A stretch of 64,000 nucleotides of DNA from Spongilla lacustris (Eukaryota > Porifera > Demospongiae > Spongillida > Spongillidae): the NCBI GenBank assembly GCA_949361645.1, contig OX442428.1, positions 2,591,847 to 2,655,846 of the forward strand, in the 5' to 3' direction. The first letter of the stretch is position 1; the number at the start of each line of letters is the position of its first letter. Positions 23,160-36,020 of the stretch are shown here, piece after piece. The translations under genes were made by a program, and so were the position numbers. A model generated the notes under the pieces. That model had not been told where the DNA came from and did not search any database. It worked only from the letters and a program-made list of their open reading frames with translations.

Positions 23160-23315
23160 AAACCACCTCCCTAGGCCTCCTACCAAGGGACCACCTCCCT
23201 CCTACTGTGGGACCACCTCCCTTCTACTGTGGGACCACCTCCCTCCTACTGTGGGACCACCTCCCTCCTACTGTGGAACCACCTCCCTCCTACTGTGGGA
23301 CCACCTCTCTCCTAC
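23160..23315. repeat. 22-bp minisatellite, about six copies
   Basis: The unit GGGACCACCTCCCTCCTACTGT repeats with one or two mismatches and grows out of CCACCTCCCTAGGCCTCCTACC at the end of unit B. Unit A ends in a single CCTCCCTAGGCTTCCTA, so the array expanded only here. Confidence 0.9.
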
Positions 23316-26300
23316 CATCCCAGAGGCCTATGTCCAGCGTAGTACCCGGGCCAGTGAGGCCACGTATCCAGTTAAAACAATATCAGCAAAGCCATGCACA
23401 GGCTAGGCCACCTGAATGCTGCAGGCTCCACTTATTTCAAAACTGCTTCCACTTCCAACGAGGTTCTCGTTACTATAGCGGTGCTCACGGTTGCTAGCGG
23501 TGCTCAGACTGAATCTTTTGGTGGCCAACAATTAAAGATGAAGTGTTGTAAGCCAATCTCTGTGCTTATCAGATCTCTTGAAATTACCATTTCTTCGCCT
23601 CGCATTCAGTTCTTCGCCTGTCTTTCGTGTACCTTAGCTTTGTGATGTATCACAGCCGGTAATAATAACGGGTATGGCCGGGGTAGCACCATAGTATCCT
23701 GCTACCACAGTTATTTCTTTCATGTGACTTGTGACGTCAAATGAAAACACGCTCTATTGTTTTGACGTCATAACTTTGTTGTCTTTGGACAGATAACAGC
23801 TAGACAAATGATGCAAGAGCCTGAGGTATCGATACTATAATACTATTTAGTATTACACCTATGTATACATGTTAAATAATATATGTTGTGCCACGCGTGT
23901 TGTCGCGAAACTGTCCGTCGTGTCTCGATCGATCTCGAGCTGGGCACGCGGTTTGTGTTTAGGGCCTACACCGAACTGATTTCAGCACGTACAGAGCGAT
24001 AAGTGTGCTACAGGCCGCCTATAGTACCAACGTGTAGCACTTTGCTGGCTTAAATTTCAGGGTTTCTTCACAAGTAGTTACCGACTGTAACCTGAATAAT
24101 CCTAGGACCTAGTAGGATACATTGTCCGTAGGCGGACAAGCTATCCGGGGGGACAGACTATCCTGTTACACCGGCCGCTCCCCGAGGCAACTATTTTTCT
24201 TCAGTTGGGGGTGCTGAAAAATGGAAAGGCAAGGGTAGGGTAGCTAGATATAGCAGTTGGAGCCGGGGAAGGGTGCGGGAGGGGACCACGTAACGCTGTG
24301 AGCTCCCCCATCGGAACCTCGCTCCAGATGCCAACGCTGTTTGCGTCCAAAACAACGCAAAAACTACAATGAAAATAATATGCTCGCTGCGTCGACCATG
24401 AACTAACCATACAGTGTCCATACTTACAAATGCACGTAGTACTGAACTCAACGTTCTAGAAAACACGACATGCACTGGGAGTTAGATGGGCGTAGTCCGA
24501 CCTTAATTTTAACCCCTCTGCATATTTATAAATTTAGCTGCAAATACAAGGTACATGCAGGATCCCGGCGCTACTATATGTTAATAGTTGTGATATGATA
24601 TAAATGAACTTCTTCTGCAGTATGAAGGTTAATTAACATTATAATGCATTACACAAACTGCCCGAATCTTGTGGACACCAGTTCAGTCTGTTTGGATGAA
24701 TTTATGCAGGCGATAAGTTGGGGACTTTACTGTATAGTGCAGGACTTTTGAAATGCATCAGCAAAATGGACATACCAACTTGAGCACATTTTCTTTGCGG
24801 AGGCACAAACATGAAATCGCATTCGAGTAAGGATCAGTGCAAAAATGAACTGTACAAATTACAATGAACATTGTTAAAGAAAAAAAAGGTCTCTGAAAAA
24901 TTTGGGGTTGCTTCAGCAGCACCGTTGTCTACGGCCTTGATTCTACTGATCTGCATTGTACAACATGGTAGACTTAAACAAATCAAAACTGTTGGGGCTC
25001 GGTCCCAGGCCGAAGTTTGGTAGTATGGTTTCAAGCGGACACTCACAGCACCCCACCCCCCATCCACTTTTCGTATTGGGCAACCCACCTCGGCCACCGC
25101 CCACTAGTTAGGTCCACAATTATTGTTTTCCAAATCCCCCTATTTTCAGACCTGGTTACGGGCATGCTGAGCTGACCTATTTAACTGAAACCGGCTTGCA
25201 TGACCTAATAACATTCGGTAGTAAACCTATAACAAAATGGGCTGCATGTATGTGTACAGACTCAGTGGAACCCCGAATTGCGGGTCTATTCCCTGCGATA
25301 TGGACATCTCTATAACCAGGACACTATCTCTAAATGCACTCAGGACACTACGTAGTGCGCTATCTGCTGTTACACAATTCAAAGTCACCCTGAAAAGCGG
25401 ACATATGCATGCAATGGTGTCATAATTTAATTAACTTCACACACTTACCTGTTAAATACAATTAGCTCTGGTTATGTACTGTTACAGAGTGCGCTCAAGC
25501 TTCAAGAATGATAATTAAAAGTCGATTGACGGAAATGCTTACTCTGTTTTAATGATTCTGTTTAAAAGAAGAGCATTTAATCAGATATAATAGGTAATGG
25601 GTTATTCCACTATTTAATTGTACACCCCTACGCTACATACATGTATGACAATAATTGCATATGAGGGGGCCCAAAGTGATAGACAAGGGGGAGGGAGTGC
25701 TGTACGCTCCCCAGACCCCCCAGTCGCTTTGAAAGTTTTGAAGTCACAAAATATGGCATAATCATATAGTATCATGCTGATAACAGACACAGGTATATGT
25801 GTTGAATAGCAAGTTACTTGCATCCAGAATTTCCTGCACTTCCATCTATCAATACTTTAAAGGGGGTATATCACAGAGTTCACCCCTCCTCCCTGGATAC
25901 ACCACTGATATGGGGGCAGCAAATCAGTTTACTCAACACAACACATGTCATAATGCAGTTGCCAAACTAAAAAGTGTGTCCTCTCATGCAAGCTGTAATA
26001 TATATTTTGCAAAGGGATATCGGCTTGTTAACTTTCTTGTAATGTGTATAAATCCATGTACAGGTACAGGTCACATTTTATTTATGTTTGGATATTACCT
26101 GATACTGGTTGATTTGTTTTTCAGTTACATGTACGCTACGTTTTTCTAGTGGCTAATTGCTACATCCCATTTTTTGTAGATCTTGTGTACCGCCATCTTT
26201 GTAAGCCTATTTGTGAGGTCCTTTATGGCAATAATTGTACCAAAATATGTTTATACTAGTTAGCGGGGTGGGAATTGCATGTAAATTTGTATTTCATACA

Positions 26301-26517
26301 CTATATACGATTAATTGTTCATCCATACTCTAATGTATTTTATCAATGCTAAGGTTTATTCATAGTTCATGGCCTACCCACCTCAAAATTTTGATGTGTA
26401 GATGTCATATTGCAATTAAGGCTACTTCCAGATGTATGGAGTTAAGGTTTATCTAATACAGTCCTGGCTTATACATGTACATGTACGTGCTGCTCATATT
26501 ACATTTTTTACTATCAG
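23316..26517. other. No confident gene; transposon end remnants
   Basis: Short frames only. One end related to the 22.3-kb MITE lies at 24487-24503. CAGTGGAACCCCG near 25256, followed by repeated 'GGACA' motifs, resembles the termini of pogo/Tigger-type elements, and a second such end (CAGTGGAACCCATC, then CGGACAC) is at about 38056. Both are weak single-end matches. Confidence 0.4.
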
Positions 26518-27994
26518 GGAACCTTGACCCCATACCTTCGAATGGAGGCACATCTATTCAGAATGGCTCAAAACGGTTGTCCAACATGGGCATTCATATT
26601 TCCCAGTGCACCACGGTACCGTCAAGCACAATACCATCAAGGAGCCTGTATCCTAAGGAATAGTATCGACGTTCCTTTTCCCATGGCACATCGATACAGA
26701 TTTGTGTATTATCGCACTGTTATAAGTACGTTGATGATCACATATGACTTTGCAACTTTACACCCACTTACATTTATAGGAGGATGGATGCAGCTTACTA
26801 GCATGGAAGTCCACTTGGCAAGCCACTCCCACTTTCAGTATGCATATCATTACTTTACTTCCTTACCCCGCAGCCAGTACAAAACTTTGTGGCACCCTAC
26901 CAAGACTCTGCTACCTCATTATACCCTGCTGCAGGTGAATAGTTGGACGTTCATGTCATGACGATATTCTTTATTGTGTGCAGTTATGAATGTTTATTTA
27001 TTCTTATGATCATGCAGACTTTTGCTCAGTGGCGCTTAAGCAGGATAGCGGTGATGTTGGTGGTGGAGATGCGGAAGTTTTTGTTGCAGGCCGCGTAGTA
27101 GCAACATCACGTTATGGAGCCATAAATGATGCTTTTCGTACGACAGGGTTATTGGAGCAGTCTGCCATGTCCAACCTACTTCTACCCATGGGTGAGTGAA
27201 ATTGAAACAAGTGGTTTCCTTACATATATGTACATAATGCAGTATTTTACAGTGTGTCCATAAACATCTCAGACCATGTACATGTGCATGTAGAATTGTG
27301 AATAACTACATGTACATGTTTGTTCATGTGTGTTGAGCATGTGACTGAACAATCTAACACTTCATTATTTGTATGGATGTGATACACATTAATTTCCATA
27401 CAGTTCAGGTCTGTAACTATGCGTTTGAATTTATGCCATTGCAAATGGTGAAACAGGATGAAAACTGGTATTTGCACTTTCAGCATGAATCGACACAACT
27501 GGTCAAAGGTACATGTGCCTGTTGGTGGCTTGCTAACTGCATGTGATTCAGCGCTCTGTATATGTGTTGTACATGTACATGTACATGTATGTGGCCTATG
27601 CATGTCAACTAGAAATGATCAATTAAAAATAGCCTAAAACGTATTCCTCTATGCAATTTTATTTGTATTTATGTAGAGCACATTTGTTCGGATCGGAATA
27701 TACTGCCGCTATGTCCAAGTGATAACATCGAATCACAATCGATCGGTAATTCCCAAGGTTTTTATTATTGACCTAATCTCATTGGCAATTTCATTTTTAT
27801 GATTGAAGAATGCACCGATGACAGCAATGTCTACACGCCATTAATAACGTTAGTATATTGTTTAAATATTCTCTATTGTGTGTGTAGCATCTTGTTCTTG
27901 TCACCCATTCAGGAATTATGTACTTCGATACCGCGTAAGAAATGGCGAATTCGTTTACATGGAAGCTGATGATGGTGTCATCTTGACAAACGCA
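26518..27994 (+). CDS. Unrecognised multi-exon gene, 5' part not found
   Basis: Exons are 26518-26615 (tentative), 26874-26934, 27018-27191, 27677-27745, 27809-27848 and 27913-27994. Each has AG/GT borders, and each donor phase (0, 1, 1, 1, 2, 0) matches the next acceptor without a stop, which is unlikely by chance over five junctions. The peptide is rich in Ser, Asn and Asp: PVQNFVAPYQDSATSLYPAA, then FVAGRVVATSRYGAINDAFR, LLEQSAMSNLLLPM, ILPLCPSDNIESQS and NYVLRYRVRNGEFVYMEADD. The last block faintly resembles the C-terminal strand pair of a PAS/PAC fold, but I would not assign it. No start codon is placed, and the 5' exons lie upstream. Possible 3' exons are at 38736-38879. If so, the 8.5-kb Ginger-like element lies in the last large intron. 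Confidence 0.6.
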
Positions 27995-28966
27995 GTATGT
28001 ACATGTTCTTTACGTATGTTGTATGTCACATAATTGCCTATATGTGAGGTTAATGTTGCATAACTTAAATTAACACAATCCTTGTATTAGCTGTATCATA
28101 CAAGTACATGTACATGTTGTATTGATACATTGTAGCTGTGGATAAGGTAATGTTATTCAGTCGTGCAATAATTGGGAGGCTTGGCATTTGAATTGCTTTA
28201 ACATCTTTTTATGGGTCTCTTTGTTGGTATTGGACCAGAAGGCAAGGACAATATTTCTTTGTTCATATCACCAGATCATTTCCTGTAAGATGGTGCAAAA
28301 TGCTTGTATTGTTCAGACGCTTCATGAAATGACATATACATGTATATGCATGGGGAAAAAAGAAAAAGGAAATTTCAACAATGTGGTAGCTGTTAGCTAT
28401 TCTGTGTGCTGCTAGTAGAACACAAAATGGTAGCGGGTGATTGTATGATGCCACGAATAGTTAAAATGATGTTGGCTTTCATATGAGTGGTACTGTATAT
28501 ATGTATAGTGTGCCCTATATGTTCTAGACATGGATGTGATATGTTTCCTACAAGTCATCTGCAAATTATGTAGTATCATTTATTATGAATATAACTCACA
28601 ATCAAATCACAGTAAACAAATGCTGGCCAAAATATAGCATATGTGTGAATAACTAATGATTTTACTTTTCACATGAAAACTACATGTAAGTCTTGCACAA
28701 AGCCAAAACCGAGTGGGACTATAAGACTGCAAATCCTCCCCCCCCCCACAATAAATGATGCAAGTCTCTTATACATGTGCATACATTGTAACAGGCTGCA
28801 GGGCCAAACCATCCAGAAGTTGGAAAAGAAAAGCAACTGTGTTCAAATTTGCATGTACCCTTGCTGACATTTTCTGTTCTTTCCTTTGACGAACTTATTG
28901 TAAGCACATATGGCTTCAAAAGGAAAGGAACAGGCATGGCTTTAACCTTGTCACCAGGGGCCGGCC

Positions 28967-29072
28967 AGTCACGCTAAATTTGTACTGGGCGGTACAATTT
29001 TGGTTGCCAAAAGTGTACCGACCTGACCAAAAATGTCTGGGTAGTGAGAAAGTGTGGTTAGCCATATCTGAC
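28967..29072 (+). repeat. Left terminal inverted repeat of the Ginger-like element
   Basis: Begins AGTCACGCTAAATTTGTAC and ends near CCATATCTGAC. It aligns with the reverse complement of 37352-37472. The right copy has an extra GTACCACGTAAAAATT near its tip. Confidence 0.8.
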
Positions 29073-29611
29073 ATGCTTTACCTGATTTGGTGCATGTACC
29101 GTGGAGATGCTGTGATGTGAAGTCCCGGGGGCACGTATCAATACATATTTGAAGATTACTGGCTGTACCAGCTAGACAATGTGTGATAAGGCGAATAGGC
29201 ATACGTGTATCTGGTTTGGGGCAATAGCTATATTTTGAAAAGATAGCTAAAAAATTGACTTTTTTTTAAAGGCAAGCATGTTAAGTAGTTAAGATAAGAG
29301 CAGCTCATTACGGCCAATAGTATAATTTCATTCATCCATGCATGCAGGCTCATGCAGGTTTAATTCTAAAGCACATCTGAGCATACATGTATGTCTAAAC
29401 TGGAAACGTTGAACTGAAACCTTGTGCACTCGCCATATATAAATATATTATTGGTTAAGATTTCATTTTGCAATATTTATAGGTAATAATTATGTTCATG
29501 ACAAGAATGTTATTAGTGGTAAAGTTTACACCACCTCCCTATGTAGTTATAGACAACAGTTTTGCTGAAGAAGCTATCTACAGTGATGTGTTTGGTGAAC
29601 ATGTCCAACCA

Positions 29612-30880
29612 CTATGAACCTGTTAGGTGAATGTAGTAATAGCATTCAAAGCAACATGCCTGAATCATTTCAACCTCTGTAGCCCAGGTAGATGGGCTTT
29701 GCATGTCCGTTCTTGCTAGATAGTCATCCATGGTTTCATAAGCATTAAGATAGCATAATAAAATGCTGCTGGATGATGTTGTGATAGCTCTGAGTTCATG
29801 ATACTCATCTTGGGATCCAGTTATTATGAGTGCCAGAGCTTTAAAAGAGCAGTGTCCATCTCCTCGGATTCTTACTGTTTTGGCAGGCTGATGGGAAATG
29901 CTGAATTCAACAGGTTTAAGAATGTGACCAATGTACCCTCTTAAAAACGTCACACCAAGCAACTGACACCTATATTTTTGCCACTCAGCACATACTGGCC
30001 AGTATGCAATAGTACTTGGACTTTCTATGTCTACGTCCTCTACCATAGTGTCAGAGTGACGTAAAGTTTGGTCTCCACATTCTACAATTCTATTGATGCT
30101 GAAGTCTTCCTTGCAAGAGAACAACCTTCTTACAACATAAACCCACTGACAGAATGAATCAAGCTGTGCTGAAGACATTAGACAGTATGTGCTTCCCAAT
30201 ACATTCAGTGACTTCAGAGTTACATTGCATAATGTGCACCAACCATGGATTAACTCGACTGCTTTGACAATACTGGATGCTCTTGTCCACATCAGAAAAT
30301 AACCTTCTTACATTGTAAATGTCTCAAATTTATGAAACAAATCACATTCAAATACTTCTTGCAACTGTGACTCACCACAACAAGTCCGGTATTCTCACTG
30401 TTGTGTCCTTGTTAAGTGCAAATTCTTCTTTTTAAATTTAAATCTTGTAATAAATCTTGTGTTTAAGAAGCTACATGTAAATGTATACAATTGTCCCAAC
30501 TTACATCTATTGTTTCGTCATCTTCCTTAACTTCATACTGGTAGTGAAGTTCATTTCCACTAGTTCTCCATGATCGCAGAAGATTTGATGAACTCAACTG
30601 CTCCCATACACGAGAACAATCCATTTTGCCCAATTCAATTACTTTATTTTTTTAACAGGCATTTTTGTGGAGCTATTTCTCCTTTCTGTTGCACCCGTTT
30701 CATTGCCACTCTGCACAGCAATGTATGGCTTAAGATGTCTTTCACTTATCCTTATCACTATACACTATTAGTTGTAGGCAGTATGTTCCTTTCCCAAGGA
30801 CCTTTGTTATAATGTAAGGCCCAGCAAACTGTGCATCTAATTTTCCTCCATTTTTTTTTCACCTCTTAAAATCTTTTTAA
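29612..30880 (-). pseudogene. Ginger transposase C-terminal part: GPY motif and OTU protease domain
   Basis: At about 30860-30800 the minus strand reads GGKLDAQFAGPYI-like sequence followed by KVLGKGTYCLQL, the GPY/F region that ends gypsy-type integrases. After a frame-broken linker, a 226-residue open frame (30292-29612) carries an OTU cysteine protease core. VRIRGDGHCSFKALALIITG has the D-G-x-C box with the nucleophile Cys, then EYHELR, then STWATEVEMIQAC. The expected catalytic His near the C-terminus is not reached before the stop, so the domain is truncated. In Ginger1 elements OTU is fused after the integrase, which explains this order. Confidence 0.75.
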
Positions 30881-30891
30881 AAATACAAAGT

Positions 30892-31040
30892 TGTATAATA
30901 TTGCGGCTGAGACTGGATTAGAGTAGATTCTCTCTCCCTCACGCGCACTCGCTACCGCACGTCCGATTGTTCAATCTTAATTCCTAATCACGTGCATGCA
31001 TACAAAATGAAATTATTTATAATTAATGCAATGTTCGACA
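30892..31040 (-). repeat. Putative 3' LTR of the Bel/Pao element, 149 bp
   Basis: On the minus strand a polypurine tract (AAGGGGGAG) is followed at once by TGTCGAACATTGC. The segment ends in GCAATATTATACA, giving the TG...CA termini of an LTR. Beyond it (below 30892) the sequence returns to the Ginger transposase. The matching 5' LTR was not found. Confidence 0.6.
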
Positions 31041-32600
31041 CTCCCCCTTGACTTGCTCACAAAAAGTCAACAAGTATCCTTAGCTAAATCCTCTAATCTG
31101 TAACGTGCAATCTGAACAGCAAGTCGTTGTGGGCGAGACTTAGTCCTGCCTCCCCCGGAAGATCCATCATCAACAGGAGTAGCACACACCGGTTCAGGTT
31201 CATCCTCATAAGCTTCTCTTTGGCTCAGGAGTTTGATCAGTAGCACAATGGGTTGTGGCTGCGTCAGTCGTGATGCTCGCTTCTAGCGGGTAAAGATGTC
31301 TGATGGGACGATTAAGTAGGGAGGTCGTCTTGCCAGACTGCACACGGAGGAATGCTCCCCTCACTGCCCCATCAGATCCTTCCAGCAACCTTTCAACTCT
31401 GCCTAGCCGCCACTGCATCCAGGGTTGGTCTGAATCATGCACTAGCACAACGTCTCCAGGTGCAAGAGAGCTATGTGCATTTTGTGACCTCGGAGAATGG
31501 GCCATAAGCTCAGGTAGGTCAGCGTTTTGTAGTCTTCCTTCACATCTCCATATTCCATCCACACCACAGTACCAGAGACTGAACTGTTCACTCTGAGTAA
31601 GCATTTTCTGTGATTCCTTGAACCAATAAATCTCAGCACGTCCAATATCCTCCTCCGTTTGCAAACTACCCTTGACCTTGGACTTCAAGATTGAGATAAA
31701 ATTCATGACATGGGCTGTCACCTTTAGAAGTTGACCCAGAGTGCTAAACTGTTCACAGTTAAGAATGGCTTCACCTTGACAGGTATCATGAGTGAGAAGA
31801 CTGGAGAGTGCAGGATGATTCTTAACTCGTGTTTCAATGAAGCATTCGTCTGGAACAGGGTGTAGGTCAGGACACTGCAGCTCAAATTCAGGATCACTGA
31901 TCCAAGTGGGTCCGATCATCCACAGTGTGCTGTCAATGAGTTGTGACGAATTAACACCTCTTGAGGGTAGGTCTGCTGGATTCTGTTCACCAGGGCAGTG
32001 ATACCAATAGCCACTTGGCACTAAGCTCCGTACTCGTTCACACGGTTTTGGATGAATTGCTTCCACTCCTTGTCGCATCCTCGAATCCAATATACATGTA
32101 GTGCGATCCTAGAGTCCGTGTAACATATTGGGTGGCCCAAATTTTGTTCAGGTTGTAATGCTTGAGTGATGCTGGTTAGAAGACGGGCTAACAGGAGTGC
32201 AGACAACAGTTCCAATCGAGGAATCATATGGGCATGTAGGGGTGCAACTCTCGTCTTAGATGCTACTAGGCGTGTGACACATTGATCCGCTGCCCTCATT
32301 CTCAGGAATACCACAGCAGCGTACGCCTTCTGCGATGCGTCACAGAACCCGATCAGGGTACATGTACAAGAAGTACATGTAGTTCCAGTAAAACTATCAA
32401 AGTAGCACCGAGGAATACAGAGTGGCTGTGATTGCTCCAGACCCGACAACTGGCAATTCCACTTGTTGATGGTCTCCTGAACCTGATCCCTGTGACGCCA
32501 GTTTTGGAACATCACATTTGGTAGCAACCTCTCTACCGAGTTTTGTACCCTTGGATGGTTTCCTCAGTTCATCAGACCTTGGCTGTTCAATACATATATC
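31041..32600 (-). mobile_element. Bel/Pao LTR retrotransposon remnant (RNase H to integrase tail)
   Basis: Frame 32527-32021 reads the Pao RT/RNase H region: LIGFCDASQKAYAAVVFLR, LVASKTRVAPL, IPRLELLSALLLARL and KEWKQFIQNRV. A shift near 32040 leads to the next frame (32090-31206): WYHCPGEQNPADLPSRGVNS, LWMIGPTWI, then FSLWYCGVDGIWRCEGRL. Then comes directly the integrase C-terminal domain, DVVLVHDSDQPWMQWRLGRV and RPIRHLYPLE. The DDE catalytic core that should lie between the last two blocks is missing, and gag and the RT fingers are absent. It is non-functional and lies inside the Ginger-like element. Confidence 0.85.
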
Positions 32601-32689
32601 TGAAGTTGAGCCTGGGTCCTTCTGCACAGATATTTCTGCTGGAGGTACCTGTATTTCAGGATAAACCTTCCTGATGTACTCCCAATGAT

Positions 32690-35600
32690 ATCGCTGAATC
32701 ACTTGCACTTGTTTGGTCAATCGTGAAGTTTCTTCACCACAAAATTCCAATACTTTTTAAGAGAATCTTCGTCTCCTCCCTTTAAAGCATCAAACTCTCG
32801 TAACTCTTTAATGTGGTCCACATGTTGTCTCCATACAATGTTGGGTTGAACCCAAACCATTTATGATACAGGACTAGGACCACATACTTCTGTAACAACT
32901 CCAGGCACCCACGTCAATCCCTGCAAGAAGTTCCGAGCCATGACCTTTTGTCCAACACCAAATTGCCTGTCCCGTGAATGTAAGTCATGGTAGTTCTTTT
33001 GGTCTGCTTGTTTTCCAAGTGCCTGATCTCCATAATCTGGCTTCAGTAGATCCAAACGTATTCTCAACTGCCGCTTGAAAAACCTGTGGTAGAATGTGAG
33101 GTTGTTCTGTAAGCCAACAAAAAACTGCACATACATTGTTGAAAATACAATTCTTCACCCTGTGATGCCAGCATAGACTTCTTAAATGTTTGTACAAATC
33201 GTTCCGCTGATATGTTTAATGCCATTATTGGTCATGAATTGTGCAAACTCCTCAGAGATGAATTGAGACCCATTATCCGACACTAACTGCTATGGAAGCC
33301 CTTAGGTTGCAAAAACGTTTTCTGAGTGCTTCGATAGTTTTTGCTGAGGTGAGTGTTTTCATCTCAACAACTTCAGGCCATTTTGAGTTTGAGGGCAACT
33401 GGTGGGCTAACCTTAACTTTCTGGCACTGCATGCAGACATGACTTGGCTAGATTCTCTATATCTAAATCTAACCCCAGCCACCATACAGAACTTCTTGCA
33501 AGAGCTTTCATACGAGATGCTCCTGGATGACCCTGATGCAATTCTTCAAGAACCTGCACTTTAAGTTTCTTTGGCACCAATACTTGCAAACCTTACAGCA
33601 GGTAGTCCCCTACAATGGTGATTTCATCTCGGCGTGCCCAAAACGGTTTAATGGCATCAGATATCTTTGCTGGCCATCCCTGTCTGGTATTTGTGAGCAC
33701 CTGGCTGAGAATCGAGTTAAGAGCAGTGTGCATTTTCAATTTCCCAGAAGTCACAGGCAGCATCTGAATTTCTCAAAAGGCATCTGAATTTGTGAAATAT
33801 TGAAAACCATGGGGTCAACATTGCTCTCTATATCAACTCTTACTGTATCATCCTTGATTGGAAGCCTTGATAGTCCATCTGCAGTTGCATGTGTTGTGGC
33901 TGGTAAGCTGATAACAACAATGCCCATCTCTGAAGCCTAGCAGATGCCAAAGGCCGGTAATTCCAACTTTTGAACCAAAGATGGTGGTTAGGGGCTTGTG
34001 GTCTGTGTATTAATCAAAAGAACGCCCGTACAAGTACTGATGGAATTTCTGCACACCAAAGACCAAAGATAAGGCCTCCTTCTCCAACTGTGCATAATAT
34101 ATTTCACTAGAAAGTTCTAGAGACAAAGGCAATCAGCTTTTTATTGCCATCTGGAAATACATGGGAGATAATGGCACCTATACCATATTCTGAGGCAGGA
34201 TCATAGTGGACCAAGAGTTTTGCTGACATCAGTGCTAGCTTCGCACAGTCAAAAGCCTTTTCACACTCCTTCGTCCAATGCCATTTTGCACCAAGGCTAA
34301 GTAAGCAGTTCAGAGGATGGTCAGATTAGGGATGAACACAGATGACATCATGCAGATATTCCTTGCAAGATAAAATCCATAGCCGCTTGGAATAATGCTG
34401 CATGGAGACAAGCAACCCCAAAAGGAAGACGAGTGTAACGAAATAGCCCAAAATGAGTGTTAATAGTGGCATAGTAGCATGAATCTTCCTCAAGGACCAT
34501 CCGCATGTACATGTAAGCCTGTGACAAGTCCAACTTTGTAAATCTTTTGCCTCTAGTCAGTGATGCAAATAGTTCATTAGGCTTGGGCAGAGGGTACTGG
34601 TCCACATCCAAAAACATTATTAACAGTCACTTTGTAATCAGCACAAAGCCTTACATAACCATCATTTTTTGGCACTACCACAATAGGTGCTGCCCATTTC
34701 AATGAAAATGGCACAGAACGTGCTCTGTGGAACTGTGGTACAGCACTTGGTTTTAGTTTCAACTTGGCTGTTATTTCTTTCATCATTCGCAATCCTGGTT
34801 TGAATACATTGCTGTATTTGGATAACACTGACTGCCAAACACTGTCATGTTCCACTGAATGTTGTACATTATACACCATCTTCCAGTCCAATTGGAGGTG
34901 CTTTAGCCAGTCCCGTGCTACCAAACTTGGTCCATCTTCCTTAAGCACTCTAATCATCAAGTTGTGAAACTGATTCCCATATTCTACTAGAACCTTGGCC
35001 TCTTCCAGCACCATCAACTTTGTCTGGTTGTATGTTCTCAGCACTACCCTGGATGTCTGCAACTGCCCAACTGTCATCCAAACCTTTTCTGACACTATTG
35101 AAAGAGCTGCACCTGTATAAACCTCCATCTTCAAAGATTGTCCATTCATTTTCACATCAATGATTATTGGCTTCACTAAGTCATGCCCCACTGTCATCAT
35201 TGTTCCCAAATATGCTTCAACATCAGTATCCTGAGCCTCCCTCCATCCACTGCAAACTTGATTCACCCGCAACGGATTTCTTTCTGCAAACTGATGCAAT
35301 GTGACCAGGTTGCCTGCTTTTATAGCATGTGGCACGTTTATATGAACATTTCTCTGAACTGTGATTGTTCTTTCCACAATGCGGATATCGTCTGAACTGT
35401 TTGTCTACCCATGAGGTCACTATCTTAACTGCCACTCGCTGGTTTCTTTAAGCTGCTGGACGTTCAGCTGATCTGCTTCCCAACTTTGTGCTATCTCCGT
35501 TGAACGAGCAAAGGTAAGATCTTCTTCTGACAACAGTCTCTTCTGAGTATCTTCATCTCTGAGACCACAAACAGGCCTATCTCTCATAGCTTCATTCATA

Positions 35601-36020
35601 GAATCGCTCGGCGATAACAATAGGCTTTGGTTCCAAATGTTTCTTTAGAACTGCTGTCAGCTCTAACATGGATTATCTTGTGGTTTGCTTGGTGCTACTA
35701 AATTCCTCAAAAGACCATACGTCTTCGGTCCCACAATGCTTAAAAATACTGTAACCCTTTGCTCCTCGGCTATCGCATTGGCGGCCATGAATAGCTCAAC
35801 TTGTTCAAGGTAGGCCAACATTGGTTCATTTCCGGGTTTGAACTCCTGTATTTTCCCAAGGAGTGCCATTCCACCCTCATTACCAAATGTAGTGTAGTAG
35901 CAGCACAACGGATGACAGGGTCAATACACTAAACTACAACCAGCTACCTACAATAGGTACAAGAACACACTGTGCATGCGCATCCTACTCTAAATAACTC
36001 CCACGAATATACACACTACA
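32690..36020 (-). mobile_element. Ty3/gypsy LTR retrotransposon, degenerate
   Basis: Read right to left on the minus strand: LTR (36020-35888), gag (about 35908-35440, LLGKIQEFKPGNEPMLAYLEQ), CCHC knuckles (about 35400-35280), protease with YTGAALSIVSE, RT (about 34700-34350; RFTKLDLSQAYMYM, LFRYTRLPFGVA), RNase H (about 34130-33960; EKEALSLVFG, TDHKPLTTIFG), and integrase (about 33485-32700; NSKWPEVVEMKT, HDLHSRDRQFGVGQKVMARN, WRQHVDHIKELREF). Frameshifts break gag, RT and integrase. The protease active-site Asp of DTGA is Tyr, and one knuckle Cys is changed in each finger. The 3' LTR was not found; a Bel/Pao remnant adjoins that end. Confidence 0.88.
35888..36020 (-). repeat. 5' LTR of the gypsy element, 133 bp
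   Basis: On the minus strand it starts TGTAGTGT and ends ACACTACA, so the ends are 8-bp inverted repeats. It is followed by TTTGGTAATGAGG, which resembles a TGG-starting primer-binding site, and then by gag. Upstream the sequence is Ginger integrase (EFRNELETRLAK), which shows the insertion point. Confidence 0.7.

Larger units (their letters stand above)
14441..23185. repeat. Tandem duplication, unit B (kelch-death gene B)
   Basis: Second unit of the direct duplication (see 7573-14440). It is longer because of private insertions: a hAT remnant (about 16447-19047), a small element (19950-20130), an AT-rich block (about 21834-22274) and an inverted-repeat element (22284-22564). Exons are about 95% identical in protein. 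Introns are also alignable, so the duplication is fairly recent. Confidence 0.9.

Noticed and set aside
26524..26961. A 145-residue open frame on the plus strand with Tyr-rich sequence
   Set aside because: It overlaps the exon chain in another frame and runs through clear splice borders. Only the frame whose phase fits exons 27018-27994 was kept, though the choice for 26518-26615 remains tentative.
31303..31596. Plus-strand frame opposite the Bel/Pao integrase tail
   Set aside because: It is the complement of the retroelement frame.
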